A stretch of 64,000 nucleotides of DNA. Source: Coniferiporia sulphurascens (lineage: Eukaryota > Basidiomycota > Agaricomycetes > Hymenochaetales > Hymenochaetaceae). A program made the translations under genes and the position numbers. Below the pieces are notes generated by a model, which did not search any database, was not told where the DNA came from, and saw only the letters and a program-made list of their open reading frames with translations. Location of the stretch: contig NBBA01000001.1 in assembly GCA_002794785.1 (NCBI GenBank), positions 1,612,001-1,676,000 of the forward strand. The letters run 5' to 3'. This document shows positions 11,791 to 23,024 of this stretch, in pieces (the first letter of the stretch is position 1; every line of letters starts with the position of its first letter).

Positions 11791-13757
11791 ATGACTGACC
11801 AGCGCAAGAGAGAGAGAGTATTTATTATCGGCGTCGGATGCACGGCGTTCATCAAGGTATGAGTATATTGCTTGCTCGTACTCGTTCATGAATGAACTTA
11901 CAATTGTGAACTTTCAGCCCAGAGGTCTGAGGACCACAGAGGATGTGAGATTTGCAGATTACTAAGACAGTATATGTAGACAGCTTCATACTGAAGTATG
12001 ATAGATGGGCCTTGAGGCGGCTACAAAGGCTCTCCTCGACGCTGGTATCACATATGATTCAGTACAGGTCGCATTTGTTGGGTACTGTTATGGTGACTCC
12101 ACGTCCGGCCAGGTCTCTCCCCTCGTACTCGTATAACACATGTTTCAGAACTAACTCATACCGTTTCTATAGCGTGCTCTTTACAACCTCGGACTCACAG
12201 GCATTCCAATAACCAATGTAAACAATAACTGTTCCACGGGTTCGACTGCCCTCTTCCAGGCAGCTTCATGGATCAGGGGGACGCAAGCGGACTGCGCGCT
12301 AGCGCTAGGGTTCGAGCGCATGGCCCGCGGCAGCCTCAGCTCGAACTGGAAAGACCGCGCGCCTCCTATGGCTCCGTTTGACCATGTAGTCGAAATGACG
12401 GAGGAGACACTCGGTATAAACCACGGACCTGGCGCACCGCGTATGTTTGGAAATGGAGCTCAGGAATACTTCCAAAAGCATGGCGGAGGTATAGAGCACC
12501 TTGCTAAGATCGGTAGGAGATATGCATCGCTTAATTGTCCCTCGTTCTTACCCGTTGCTCGTTGTTAGCCTCGAAGAATCACAAACACTCTAAAGAGAAT
12601 CCTTATTCCCAATTCAGGGATGGCTGGAGTGTTGAGGAGGTGCTGAAGGCCCCCTTAATTACCAACCAGTTGACGAAATATATGTGTAGCCCCACCAGCG
12701 ATGGAGGTAAGCCCCGTTCGGACCGGCGCGGTTTTAAGACGACATTTATGTGTTTCCTAGCTGCCTGCTGTATTGTCGCATCCGAGAAGTTTGTACATGC
12801 CCATAATCTAGAAAACCAGGCCATCGAGATTGTCGCGCAGCAACTCGCGACAGATTTCCCGTCAACATTCGATAGTCGTAGTGCTATGGATCTCGTTGGC
12901 TACTCAATGACGAAGGGTGCTGCCGACGATGTATTTGCACAAGCAGGATTCAAGGAAGGCGAGGGTCGTGATTTAGTCGGCGTGGTGGAGCTCCATGACT
13001 GTTTTGCTGCAAATGAGGTAAGGGCTTTCCGTCTGAAATGCTTTTATATTGTGCCTCTGAGAAACAAATACCCGTAGCTCATTACCTATCCCGCCTTGGG
13101 TTTATGTGCGCCCGATGAAGCGCATAAGATGGTTGACCGAGGAGATAATACGGTAAGTACTAGTAAATGAAGCTGAATGTCCGTCACCTGAATCTCAGGG
13201 ATTCATACAGTATGGCGGAAAATACGTCATAAATCCAAGCGGCGGGCTTGAGGCTAAGGGACATCCGCTGGGTGCCACCGGGATTGGCATGCATTTTTAT
13301 ATCACTAGTGAGTCTTTCCCTGCTTGTCAAACGGTGATACTGTAAAAGAAAGTTGAAAATACTTTAGCGCAACTCAGAAACTGTGAGTAATGCATATAAT
13401 CTACTTCGCGGATTAGTCGTAACGTGAATTGTTTGTCAGGGGCGGGTCCTATGCAAGCTCCTGGGCTTTTTGATATCTCTGACAAACGCGGAAAGTATGG
13501 TTTGGTCCACAACATTGGGCTTGGTGGTGCCGTCGTCGTGAGCCTTCTGCGTAGGCCAGAGTTTTATACAGAGGGGGGAAAAGATGGACGTGATAGGTAA
13601 GACCAAAAGCTTATATATGCGTGCGGAGCGCCCTTTGACACCCTAAAGGCTTGGCTACAACTACGCATATGAGTGTCGACCAATCACTCGCTCGGATGTA
13701 GACAAAGTAAAGGCGGAAAAGAACTCCGAATGGTTTTTATCGCTGGCGAAACTGTGA
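11791..13757 (+). CDS. SCP-x-type 3-ketoacyl-CoA thiolase, peroxisomal, without SCP2 domain
   Basis: Eleven exons give 462 aa: 11791-11856, 11918-11944, 12005-12112, 12173-12512, 12569-12706, 12761-13017, 13078-13152, 13211-13307, 13368-13382, 13440-13596 and 13649-13757. The sequence matches the thiolase half of sterol carrier protein x, which cleaves 3-oxoacyl-CoA in peroxisomal beta-oxidation. The active-site cysteine is in [11 protein letters not shown]. The C-terminal catalytic block is [14 protein letters not shown], and HNIGLGGA follows. The protein ends SLAKL; AKL is a type 1 peroxisomal targeting signal. No SCP2 lipid-transfer domain follows, although animal SCP-x has one. Exon 9 is only 15 nt and exon 2 only 27 nt. 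Both are needed to keep frame and family sequence. eIF5 is immediately upstream. Confidence 0.9.
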
Positions 13758-14368
13758 GCTCACGGGGCGTTTTTGCTGAGCGGAATATGGAGTCGCCAAG
13801 GGCACGGACTAGTCTATGTGATTAACATAAACCCGCATTTTATTTCCTAACCACCCGAGACTCGTATGTATGATAATGTATGACAACTTGAATTTATCTG
13901 AATGTTTCTGCGATATTTTGCTTTCTTATCGTAATAGTATTTTTAGGTACCCTCTTAACTCCTCACCAATTATGATATGATATGGGAAATGTATTTGACA
14001 AGGTGGAAGAAGGCTGGCTTTGAGCCTAAACTGAGAATATCACTACTAGTTCGAAGAATTAATGTCCACAATGTGGCGCGTCGTGCGGTAACTGCGAAAC
14101 CTGGTACCACAACAATCCTGTCCTTCAAATATTACCAGACAACCTGAAATGCCACAGATTCTTTAAAGGACTTGCATATTCTGGATTTATAATATTGTTC
14201 GTTAAGCTAATCTGAACGAAGCAAAGATTTTGAGCCAAGTACTAACGCATCTGTCAGTGCTACTAAGTAACAGTTAATACAACTTAAGGTTCGAGGGTTA
14301 CGTGTTTACGAGTAGTACCACTCGCGAGTAGTTGTGCTTAGCTCTTACATCCCCCCTAACAAGCCTGC
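13758..14368. other. Thiolase 3' UTR and SMN-like gene promoter
   Basis: This is 611 bp of AT-rich tandem intergenic DNA with several TATA/ATAT stretches and no open frame of interest. Confidence 0.45.
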
Positions 14369-15859
14369 ATGGCCCGTCAAATAGTGTCTTACAGCGACCT
14401 TGACGCGTCTTCCGCGATCTCTTTGCAACAATCGCCCGCGAAGGTTGGTGCGAGCTTGTCATCCGATACTACCACTGTGGCAGCGGCTGCAACATCCCGT
14501 CCTGTGTCCGGTACTAGAGGCACTGCACCGGACAACTGCTTCACCACCCGCAAAGAAACGCAGACGTGAAGAAGACATGCTTGAAGAAAAAACAGACGGT
14601 GCAGATGCACAGCCTGTGGGGAACGAAAATGGCGGGGCTGCGCAGAGCACAACCTTGTTCCATCCCCTGGCACCTAAACCACCGGTCAGAAAGCGTGGAA
14701 AGCACCGGCGCCGTTCTGACACGGGGGCACGCGCCGCACTTGCCAACGGGTCTTTCGGTTCAAACGGTGCGGCGCTCGAAAACTCTGCAAGAGGAAGCGC
14801 AGCTGTACCGGTGCAACACTGGGATGACCCTGGCACTTCCTCTCACGGGATTTCTTACGACGATGATGCAGGCGGAGAGCATGCTGGAGAAGCCAGGGCG
14901 GAAGAACATTTAGAGGAAGATGTAGTGGAGAAGGGCGATATGGGAGAAATCGATATGGAGCTCGGAGAAGACGACGACGATGAAGACGAGAGCCGGGAAC
15001 TCACGCATGAAGAAGTCTGGGACGATTCAGCCCTTATCGCAGCATGGGATGCTGCAACTGAAGAGTATGAGGTACAGCACTTTATATTTTCATGTTCACC
15101 CCGATACCACTTTATACTCTGACCGGGTTACATAGGCGATGCATGGTAAAGACAAAAGTTGGAAAAAGGGGCGAGTGCATGGGTCGCCCTTGTAAGTCTT
15201 CATAGCTGGTCATTATCAAATTGCACTGACAAGTCCGAAACTCGTCAGATGGTATAACGTTCCTCCAGAGAAGCCAAAAATTAAAAGCAAAGGGAAGATA
15301 TCTGCGAAGCAAGACCCAGAGAGTTACTCCGCAGCAATACACCCGAAGCATCAAGAGAGCTTGCGGGGTACAGACACTGATATTCGGGATTCATCTAGAC
15401 CACTCGACTTCGACACCTACATACCCAGCCACGATGCTTCACTTGCGTTCGTGTCCCCGCTTGAGCACCCCATTCCGGAGGTCACGCGGTCTCGCCTAGG
15501 TGACATTACAACGCAATATGCGTCTATGCTTCCTGATCAACCTCCGGTGGCATTCACGGCCGGATCAGACTCCGCGGCGGTACCAGTTTTGTCTGGAGCA
15601 GGAGTACATGCTGTTGGTACAGACGAAGCTTTCTCTCGCGCTGTAGGCGCAATGTACTGGTGCGGCTATTGGACTGCGGTTTATCATGTGCGTTAATTGT
15701 GTTTTCTGCGCACACAAGTTGACGGCTTACTTTACATGGGATTTGTAGATGCGGAGAGCTCAGGAATGCAGAACTCCCGCAGCACGTGCTGTGGACGACG
15801 AAGAATCTCAGGCACAAGAAGAGAAAGAAACGGAGATGCTCGTGTCAACACAGCGCTGA
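14369..15859 (+). CDS. SMN-like protein (survival motor neuron family), no Tudor domain
   Basis: Five exons (14369-14443, about 14556-15071, 15136-15191, 15249-15687, 15749-15859) give about 398 aa. SMN nucleates the complex that loads Sm proteins onto spliceosomal snRNAs. Two hallmark ends are present. One is the Gemin2-binding motif EVWDDSALIAAWDAATEEY after an acidic run. The other is a C-terminal YG box for self-association, AVGAMYWCGYWTAVYHMRR. Between them is a Pro- and Ser-rich linker with GSPLWYNVPPEKP, and I see no Tudor domain, as in fission-yeast Smn1. Exon 2 has an alternative acceptor at 14484, which would leave a 40-bp intron; I prefer 14556. The N-terminal 190 residues are acidic and basic low complexity, longer than in yeast. 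The YG-box exon is split by an intron after YH. Confidence 0.82.
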
Positions 15860-17199
15860 CGATAAGCGGTGTCGCATTGAATGCTCAACATTTCGTCATT
15901 GGATGATGGCTTATCTCGGAGTATGCAAGACCCGGTGGTGTGCGGGGAGTTTATGTACGCAAGGTTTATAGGGGTATGGGCCACATCGCGCTACGTAACA
16001 GGGGGCTGAAGGTTGTGTCTGCGGTGAATCAAGCAAAAGCCGAGCTAAAGCTTATTTTATCCTCAGGTGAACGTTGGTGATGTTTAGTGAAACTCTCGCG
16101 GAAATTTCCAATTAGGCTAGGCGAAGTGAATTGAATATTGACATTTACTACTTGCAATGTGTGATGCATGCGATGGTGCGCCGCAGAAGGAATGGCCAGA
16201 TGGGGACCCATCCGAAATGCCTGAGTCGGGGGACCGGTGCAGATGGTAGACTGGCACCCTGCGATGTCGGGTGGACTGAGATGGATGGGATCTGCCAAAG
16301 CGGGATCGCAGAACCTGATACACAATAGCCCCACTCAATTGCAAGTTATCGTAGGATTGTAACTTTTGCTCGGCATCATATGTAATCACAGGGTCCTTCT
16401 ATATTGGTCTTTGCAATCCCAATAAGAATTGAGACGCCGATTGCAGTTGCGATTTGTGGCGTTTTTGCATTTGTCCGGCAAGCTGATGCCGTGTTTGTGT
16501 AAGCACATCCACAATAAGCAATTTTTGCCACATCTGCCAGTAAACAAGTCAGCCACTCAAAACAAAACACCCCTTAAATGCAACCATCAGCCAATAAAAA
16601 AATAGAGCTGGATCAAGCTCATACTTACAGTACCTTGCAGACGATAAGCATCTTTCCCAAACCGTTTCCAAGACATTTGCTTCATTTTTAGACCACACAC
16701 ATATATCTTCCAACCAGCCCAAATAAGGGCGCGTCGATCTATTCGTAAGCCTCCAATAAGGAAGGTAAGGATCTACGCAAAACGACACGTAAGACATTTT
16801 ACAGATCTGTCCATAAAAGGACGAGAAAGTTGTAACTCCGACGATAAAAATTCGGTACAACTGCTCTTGAGCACTTGTAGCGGATTGCAGGTTTCTTCGC
16901 CCAAAAAGGAAACCGCCAAACTCCTAGGTCAGATCACCTTTCCGATATCAAACCAACACAATGGTATGTCTACCTGCCGAACAAAAAATTGTAGGATAAC
17001 GTGCAATTGAGGAGGGCTAATTCTTGTTTGGGATTCCTGTGCAAGAAGGTTGTTACTTCTGATATTAGGTAACGGCGTTGGCGCGTTCTTTCTTCGATCC
17101 GCATCTGCTAACATACATAGACGCGACAATATAGTATGTAAGTACCAAAGCACGGCCGCGAGTCTGCCCCTCGCCGGCCTTCCCCCACTCTTTCGCCCT
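15860..17199. other. Intergenic, no gene recognised
   Basis: This stretch of 1.34 kb lies between the SMN-like gene and the protease-like gene, both on the plus strand. Frames on both strands (for example minus 16376-16860 and 16029-16389) have no recognisable protein text. It should carry the promoter of the downstream gene in its last few hundred bases. Confidence 0.45.
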
Positions 17200-19763
17200 A
17201 TGGTCAACTCCCTTGCTACACTTGCTGCAGGGTTTGTCCACGTACTTTTATTCATTACGATGGTCAATGGGGCTACTATGCGCTCCTTCAAGAGGGACGT
17301 CTCGCTTGTCACTGTAAACATCCCGCTTACTGTCAACGAAGACAAACAATATGTGGCGAGCGTTAACATGGTCCGTCTTGTCAAGGCTGTTTTCTCCCGG
17401 TCCGCGCACACATTAAATTTTGTTACTATATCTTGTAGTCGTCCTCGCCGGACACGCAGCGCTTCAAGTTTGCTTTGGCTGCGAACACCGGGTACACGGT
17501 GGTTGCTGGCACGGCCTGTAACGGCTGCGATGGCGTGCCCACGTGAGCCACCCCTCGTTAGCCCTATTAGCCGACTTTGACAATTAACAACATGTGCTCC
17601 CCTCAAGGTACAATGCGTCGGCTTCGACAAGCGCGCAGCCATGGCCTGGATCCGAAAACATTACTGTGGGATCTGCATCGCTTGGTGGACCTTTGATCAA
17701 GGAGAACTGCGGCCTTCATGAAGTTAACGGGTCCTCTTGGCAGTACCCTAACCAGACAGGCGAGTCTGCTTTGTACCTCCTTACTTTGATTCGTCTCTCC
17801 TTCCGTCCAGAACCCACGATCTCGATGGTATGAAGTTTCTAACGGATCTTTTATCTCTGGCCTCTAGTTATTGTCGCAAACGCATCTTCGTCCCTCTTTT
17901 CTGGTGTGACGTCTGGTCTGATCGGATTGGGGACGAACGCGAACGGTGCTACGGGTGACTTTCTGGACACAATATTCGGTGGATGGCTCTCGCGCAACCC
18001 ATCACAGAATAATTTTACCTTCGGTATGGCACTTAGTCCCCCTTTGTTCACATCGAACGATGATGAGGGCAACGGGGGAGTTTTACATTGGATAGTGCCG
18101 GACCCGAATGCGTATGAAGGCACCATTGCCTGGAACCCCGTCAATGTATCATCGGCCATAGCAAACGCACCGACCGGTAGCGACGATGTGAGCGGGACAG
18201 CTGGTAACAGCGGGTTCACTCTGCCCGAAAGTGACTGGACCATTGAAATGGATGGCTGGGCTGTCTCTGCCTCTGGAACAGTTGTGTCGAACTCGAGCAA
18301 AGCTCAAGCCATCGTCGAGCCTTATTTCTCGGATACATATTTTCCGAGTAGTCAAGCGAATTTATTGTGTGAGTGTGTTTTAAACTTTATGATTTCATCT
18401 GTACAACAATAAATCAAATATTCATGTATTTATTTTCAGATACCGCAATCCCTGATGCAATTAAGGTAAATTCGTTGGTAGCCGGGGCGCAAGCATGGAC
18501 CATTCCCTGTGATACCAAGTTATCAATGGCACTCTCTTTCTCTGGGCAATCATTTTCCATCGATGAGTCCCAACTTATTGCGCCACAAAGTGATGGGACA
18601 TGCCTGGGCACTATCAAAGCATGGCCCGACTCATCCGTGAACAACTTCTTGCTTGGGAGTAATTTCATAAGCGCATTCTATCTGTGAGTTGATATACAGC
18701 AGCTATCCTAATTTGCGGTGTAAGTAGACCTCTTACCTCGTTTCTTGTAAGGATCTTCGTTATCGGAAAACCTGGATCAGGCGTACCCAATTCTATTGGC
18801 ATGGCGAATCGCTCACAAAGCACCACCGCCTCAAAATCCATCGGCGCGATAGTTGGGGGTACAATCGGGGGCGTTATATTTGTCGCCATCCTTATTGGTG
18901 CAGCTTACTGGCTGGGACGCAGGAGTCGCGCAAAGCATGTCACGGTTGTACCCGCGTCACCCTCTTTGAATAATGGAGAGAAGGGAAGACTCTACACGGA
19001 CAATGATGCAGACGCCGATGACGAGGTTGCTCAGTTTGTCAACAGGCCCTTCCCACACATCGTGGGAAGTGGAGGGACTACACCTTTGTCGCCACCGTTA
19101 ACTGACGGATCTGTGCGGAGCTCACATCGTCTTCTTCCGGAGGTCCAGTCTCCACCAAGTTCTGCATTCGAAACATCAGGTCGGTTGAACAATCTGCACG
19201 AGCCCACAGTTTTCTTGTCGGGAACCCCTTCGCCATCACTCAGAGGCCACACTGAGGGTGGTAACATGCTAAGCGGTATTATTTCATATAATCCCTCTGC
19301 ATTCAGCGCAAATGCTGCAGCGTCCCATACCATCACATCCTACGCCACCTCTCTAACTATCGGCCGGGATTATAGTATTGAGCCTTTCATTCTCCAAGCG
19401 GCACCTGGATCCAGAGAAAGAAGAGACACTTCAAAGGGTCCCGGAGCTCGTCTACCATCACCGCAAACCGAAGAGTATCTGCGCCCCGCGCCGAGTTCTC
19501 AGGGTGCCAGCATCTACTCCCCTTCAACTCCTGAAAATGCAACCATCGTTCCATTCATTCTTCCTCCACCGCCTCGCGGTGCTATGGTACGGTCGGCCGC
19601 TGAAGTCAATGAAGGCTCTCTACACTTGGCGCGCCAAATGACTGACACCCCTGCCCCACCATACACGTCTCATGACACTGGGGAGGCAGCGCTCATCCGC
19701 TTGCCGACAACTTTCGTCGATTATTCTCTTACAAGCCTTCCGAATCGCTCCTCGGGAATATAG
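17200..19763 (+). CDS. Membrane-anchored aspartic-protease-fold protein, predicted inactive
   Basis: Six exons (17200-17370, 17439-17542, 17608-17759, 17868-18368, 18440-18683, 18752-19763) give 727 aa. An N-terminal signal peptide (about 24 residues, ending VNGA) is followed by a pepsin-like (family A1) ectodomain. Recognisable blocks are QYVASVNM, WTIPCDTKLSMALSFSG and FLLGSNFISAFYLIFVIG. The first catalytic DTG position reads ANTGY (near residue 73), and the second reads AIVEPYFSDTYF (near residue 290), so both active aspartates are replaced. A single membrane helix (IGAIVGGTIGGVIFVAILIG, about 422-442) and a basic stop-transfer LGRRSR precede a cytoplasmic tail of about 280 residues rich in Ser and Pro. 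Exon 3 ends at a GC donor (17760), required by phase. The tail is duplicated downstream. The role is unknown; sensing or binding at the cell surface is inference. Confidence 0.75.
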
Positions 19764-19975
19764 GCAAAAGTGGATGAGGGGAAATTGTTTACCTAGGTAT
19801 TTCGTGACTCCTTCTGGAACGTTGAAGTTATTTTTTTTAGTTTTGCTTGCCTTATTGGACAGAGCTACCGGCTATTCCCTGCTATGCGCGTAAACACTGT
19901 ATCTTTCCTTAACTTAAGTAATAGGGTTCATCAACACTGTGTATTTCCTTCCCGTACACCCTATGCTCTCTTTTC
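19030..19975 (+). repeat. Copy A of a tandem 3'-end duplication
   Basis: The tail-coding part and 3' flank of the protease-like gene match the DNA about 1,122 bp downstream. Shared landmarks are SVRSSHRLLP, PSSQ and FILPPPP in protein, and tatgcgcgtaaacactgta in the 3' flank. In this copy the reading frame stops at 19761-19763, about 29 codons before the position where copy B stops. Confidence 0.85.
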
Positions 19976-20149
19976 GGTATAGGCTTTCGGAAATTGGACA
20001 GGTTTTCTTTCAATGAATTCGATAGCTAAGCTGGCTATCAAATTCCATCCTCTGATTCGTTACGACCTGGATATTCGCAATGAAGTCACAGTAGTCTTTA
20101 ATTGAAGTTAAGAGCACACTGGCTCTAAGCATGTATTAATTATTGCGGC

Positions 20150-21090
20150 GGAAATGAGTTTGTTCATAGGCCCTTCCCGCACTACATGGGGGTGGAAATA
20201 TCACGCCATTGTCGCCACCGTTAACTAACGAATCTGTGAGGAGCTCACATCGTCTTCTTCCGAAGGTCCAGTCCCCACCAAGCCCTGTATTTGGGACATC
20301 AGGCCGGTCGAACAATTTGAACAGGACAACGGGTCTCCTATCGATAATTCCTTCGTCATCATCCGGGGGTTACGCTGAGGGAGGTAACGTGCCGGGCGGT
20401 AGCATTTCATATAGTCCCCCTGCATTCGGCGTGAATGTTGCATCGTCGCCTACCAGTACACTCTACACCACCACTCTGACCGCCAGCCGGAATTATGTAG
20501 TTGAACCTTTCGTCCTTCAAGCAGCACCTAGTTCCAGAGAAAGAAGACGCACCTCAAAGGGCATCGGATCTCGTCTGCCAGTGCCACCGTCGCAAGCTAG
20601 AGAACCTCACAGCCCTGCACCGAGTTCTCAGAGTGTCAACCTCCATTCCCCTTCAACTCCTGCTGCGATTATCGCGCCATTTATTCTTCCGCCGCCACCT
20701 TGCGGTGCTATGATACAGCCAGTTACTAACTTCAAGGAAGGGTCTTCATACTTAGCGCACCAAATGTTTGACACTCCCGCTCCGCCTTACACATTCCATG
20801 ACTCCGGAGAGGCAACACTTACCCATTTGTCGCCAATTGTCGTCGAGTATTCCCCTACAAGTCCTCCGAGTCGCTCTTCGGGAGTATTCGTAAAGGCTGA
20901 CAAGGGGAATAATTTTACTTTGGCAAATCGTGACTCCTTCCGGAACGTCGAAGTTATCGTCTAGTTTCGCCTGCCTTATTGAAAAATGTACCAATCCTCG
21001 CTATGCGCGTAAACACTGTATACATCTTCAACCCAAGTAAAAGGGCTCATCAATATCGCGTACTTCCCATAAACCTCACACTCGTTTACT
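20150..21090 (+). pseudogene. Copy B: decayed duplicate of the protease-like gene tail
   Basis: This is a second copy of the cytoplasmic-tail exon and its 3' flank, without the ectodomain and membrane helix. Compared with copy A it has a 1-nt deletion between 20168 and 20211. After that the frame stays open for about 250 codons to the stop at 20962-20964. There is no in-frame ATG at its beginning: the codon at 20209 is TTG, and the ATG at 20186 runs into a stop. It is therefore best called a partial pseudogene, though the long open frame suggests a recent duplication or some constraint. It keeps a longer C terminus (SSGVFVKADKGNNFTLANRD) than copy A, which may be the ancestral end. Confidence 0.75.
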
Positions 21091-21200
21091 TTTTCGGTAT
21101 GGACTTTCAAACAATCTTTTAGTTATTGCGTACTTCCCTATAAACCCCACACTCGCTCACTCTTCTCAATATAGACTTTCAAATAGTCCTCTAGCTATTA
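21056..21200. repeat. Two tandem units of about 70 bp in the 3' flank of copy B
   Basis: The segments gcgtacttcccataaacc...agttatt (about 21057-21127) and gcgtacttccctataaac...agctatt (about 21128-21200) align along their length. A related, more diverged segment lies at 19935-19995 after copy A. This is a local duplication inside the already duplicated 3' region. Confidence 0.75.
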
Positions 21201-21485
21201 AGCTCTCTTTTCTTATTCGTTACGATCTAGGTTTTCACAAGGGGGCCACAATACTAATTAATTCAGTCAAGTGGCTCTTTATGGACTGTTATACTTATTA
21301 ATGGCGGTGACGAATCCGAAATGGTCAACACTACATCCGACTATGAAAGTGTGGATCACTCCGGATTAACATGACTGTGTAAAATTAATTTGCGGTAGAA
21401 CTTCCATTCCGTAGCAACCCCGTAGTTGCCAAAGTAAACATATTGATTAGATATTGAGACCAAGAAAATCCGGTATAACCTAGTG
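21201..21485. other. Intergenic between copy B and the Brr6-like gene
   Basis: This is AT-rich DNA before the stop codon of the minus-strand nuclear-envelope gene. No gene is seen. Confidence 0.4.
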
Positions 21486-23024
21486 TCATGATTTCACTAC
21501 AGTCTCCCCGTCCTCCAGCCGTCTCCTTTGCCTAGGCAGTGCGTCCACCTCCTTCTCAGGGTGCCAGGCCTGCGGCGGCGGAAGCCATCTCCCTGCCGGA
21601 TCACCTGAGGGGAGATACCCGTATGCGGTGGGGAAAGGCGGGTAATGCGGGAGGGGTGCATGAGACGCGTGTGCGACCTGCTCTCTACGATCCGGATGGT
21701 AACGTGAGCGGTAGAGTGAAAGCAATGCGTTCACGAAAACCGTCATAAAGGCAAGCGAGGAAAGTGTGAATAGCTTCGTATATCAATTAGCCGGAGTCAT
21801 CTTCCGCAAACAATACGCAGACGAACCAATGTCTTCCAGCTAATCGGCTCGACAAAGCCATTTACTACCTCTGCTAGCATCTCCGCGCCGACTTTTGCGC
21901 GACCCACAATTTTTGGATCGCGACTCATACATGTCTCCCACGTTGCGCATTGATGAAGCATGGCTGGAATGGGGCTTATATTGCATAAATTCTGTTTGTA
22001 TAATTGCGCGCATGTTGTAATTTCTTGAAGTATGTCTAATGGATAGAATAGAGTTAAATACCTTTGGGGGCAGCTATCGTGAAGAATAAATGTTGACGTA
22101 CCCATCGAATATTCTCCAATGCGTTGCTCCACATCCCGTTGCACAGTAAATATAAATTGAACAAGGAGGTAAAGGAAGACGAGAATCAATGAGAGATTAA
22201 AGAGGAATTGCAAGTATCTAGACATCACTGGTTAGTAATGTCCCATGATATGGAATAGTATCTTACCCAAGCAGGATATACGGCGTGTCCCCCTTTATTG
22301 GCGCAGGTCCAGGCATATTAAGCGTGTAATGGTTCGACGTCTTCCGCATCACTGTACGCGATTTCTTGGGAGACCCATCATCGTCGTATTCCTCATCCTC
22401 GGATTCGTCTTCTCCCTCAATCGGATCATCGAATCTCGTTCGTAGGCGCAGGCGACTTTGAGCAGGCTTGCCTACACGTCTGCGTGCGATGCGGCGCAAA
22501 GCTGCATTCGAGATGAGACGGCGCTCCGGACTTTCGTTATCATCCCCTTCTGCATTGTTTCCGGCGTCATCCTCCGCTTCTCGGCCCTTGCCCGGGTCAT
22601 CCCTGGCACGGCTGAAATTTGGCTGTGGAGGGGGAGGGGTGACTTCCACATCCTTCATGTCAATCTCGGGTGTTTCGTGCGCAGGTGTTGACCATGCGGG
22701 CTGTGCAAGATGCGGCGGGCGGAAGAGATATCGCACATTTTCGCCAAAAACAGGGCGCGGTACGCTTTCTTGGCTCTTTTTAGGATCAAAAGGCGACGGC
22801 GGCGGATTCGCGGTGCTGTGAGTCCCTTCTCGAGTCTTGCATCAGCATCGCGCTTTCTTCAGACAGAAACATAGGAAACTGTGCGAGGAACGCGTACTTT
22901 TGAGGGGAGCATTCTGGTTATTCGCGTCGAGTCTCCACGCCGGTATCGTGTTCGTGCGGTTCGTAAATTCAATGCCAGTCATGGGCGCCTCTGTGCTCCG
23001 TGCACGCGCATACATAGTCGACAT
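21486..23024 (-). CDS. Brr6/Brl1-like nuclear envelope membrane protein
   Basis: Five exons (23024-22898, 22825-22267, 22217-22102, 22035-21827, 21773-21486) give 432 aa. Brr6/Brl1 proteins sit in the nuclear envelope and act in nuclear pore assembly and membrane lipid balance. The N-terminal half is an acidic and basic low-complexity nucleoplasmic tail. A membrane helix follows (FLFNLSLILVFLYLLVQFIF). Next is the luminal domain with four conserved cysteines (ITTCAQL, QNLCNIS, HQCATWETC), which form the two disulfides of the family, and an amphipathic stretch VVNGFVEPISWKTL. A second helix (LSSLAFMTVFVNALLSL) and a Pro-rich C terminus complete it. The start is the ATG at 23024. The gene diverges from ClpP across 223 bp. 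Confidence 0.9.

Noticed and set aside
16929..17642. 237-codon minus-strand frame
   Set aside because: It lies antisense to exons 1-3 of the protease-like gene, whose exons are supported by splice phases and fold blocks.
20209..20964. Copy B taken as an independent intact gene of 251 codons
   Set aside because: Its apparent start is TTG, and the preceding homologous sequence is shifted by a 1-nt deletion. It is a 3'-end copy without ectodomain or membrane helix.
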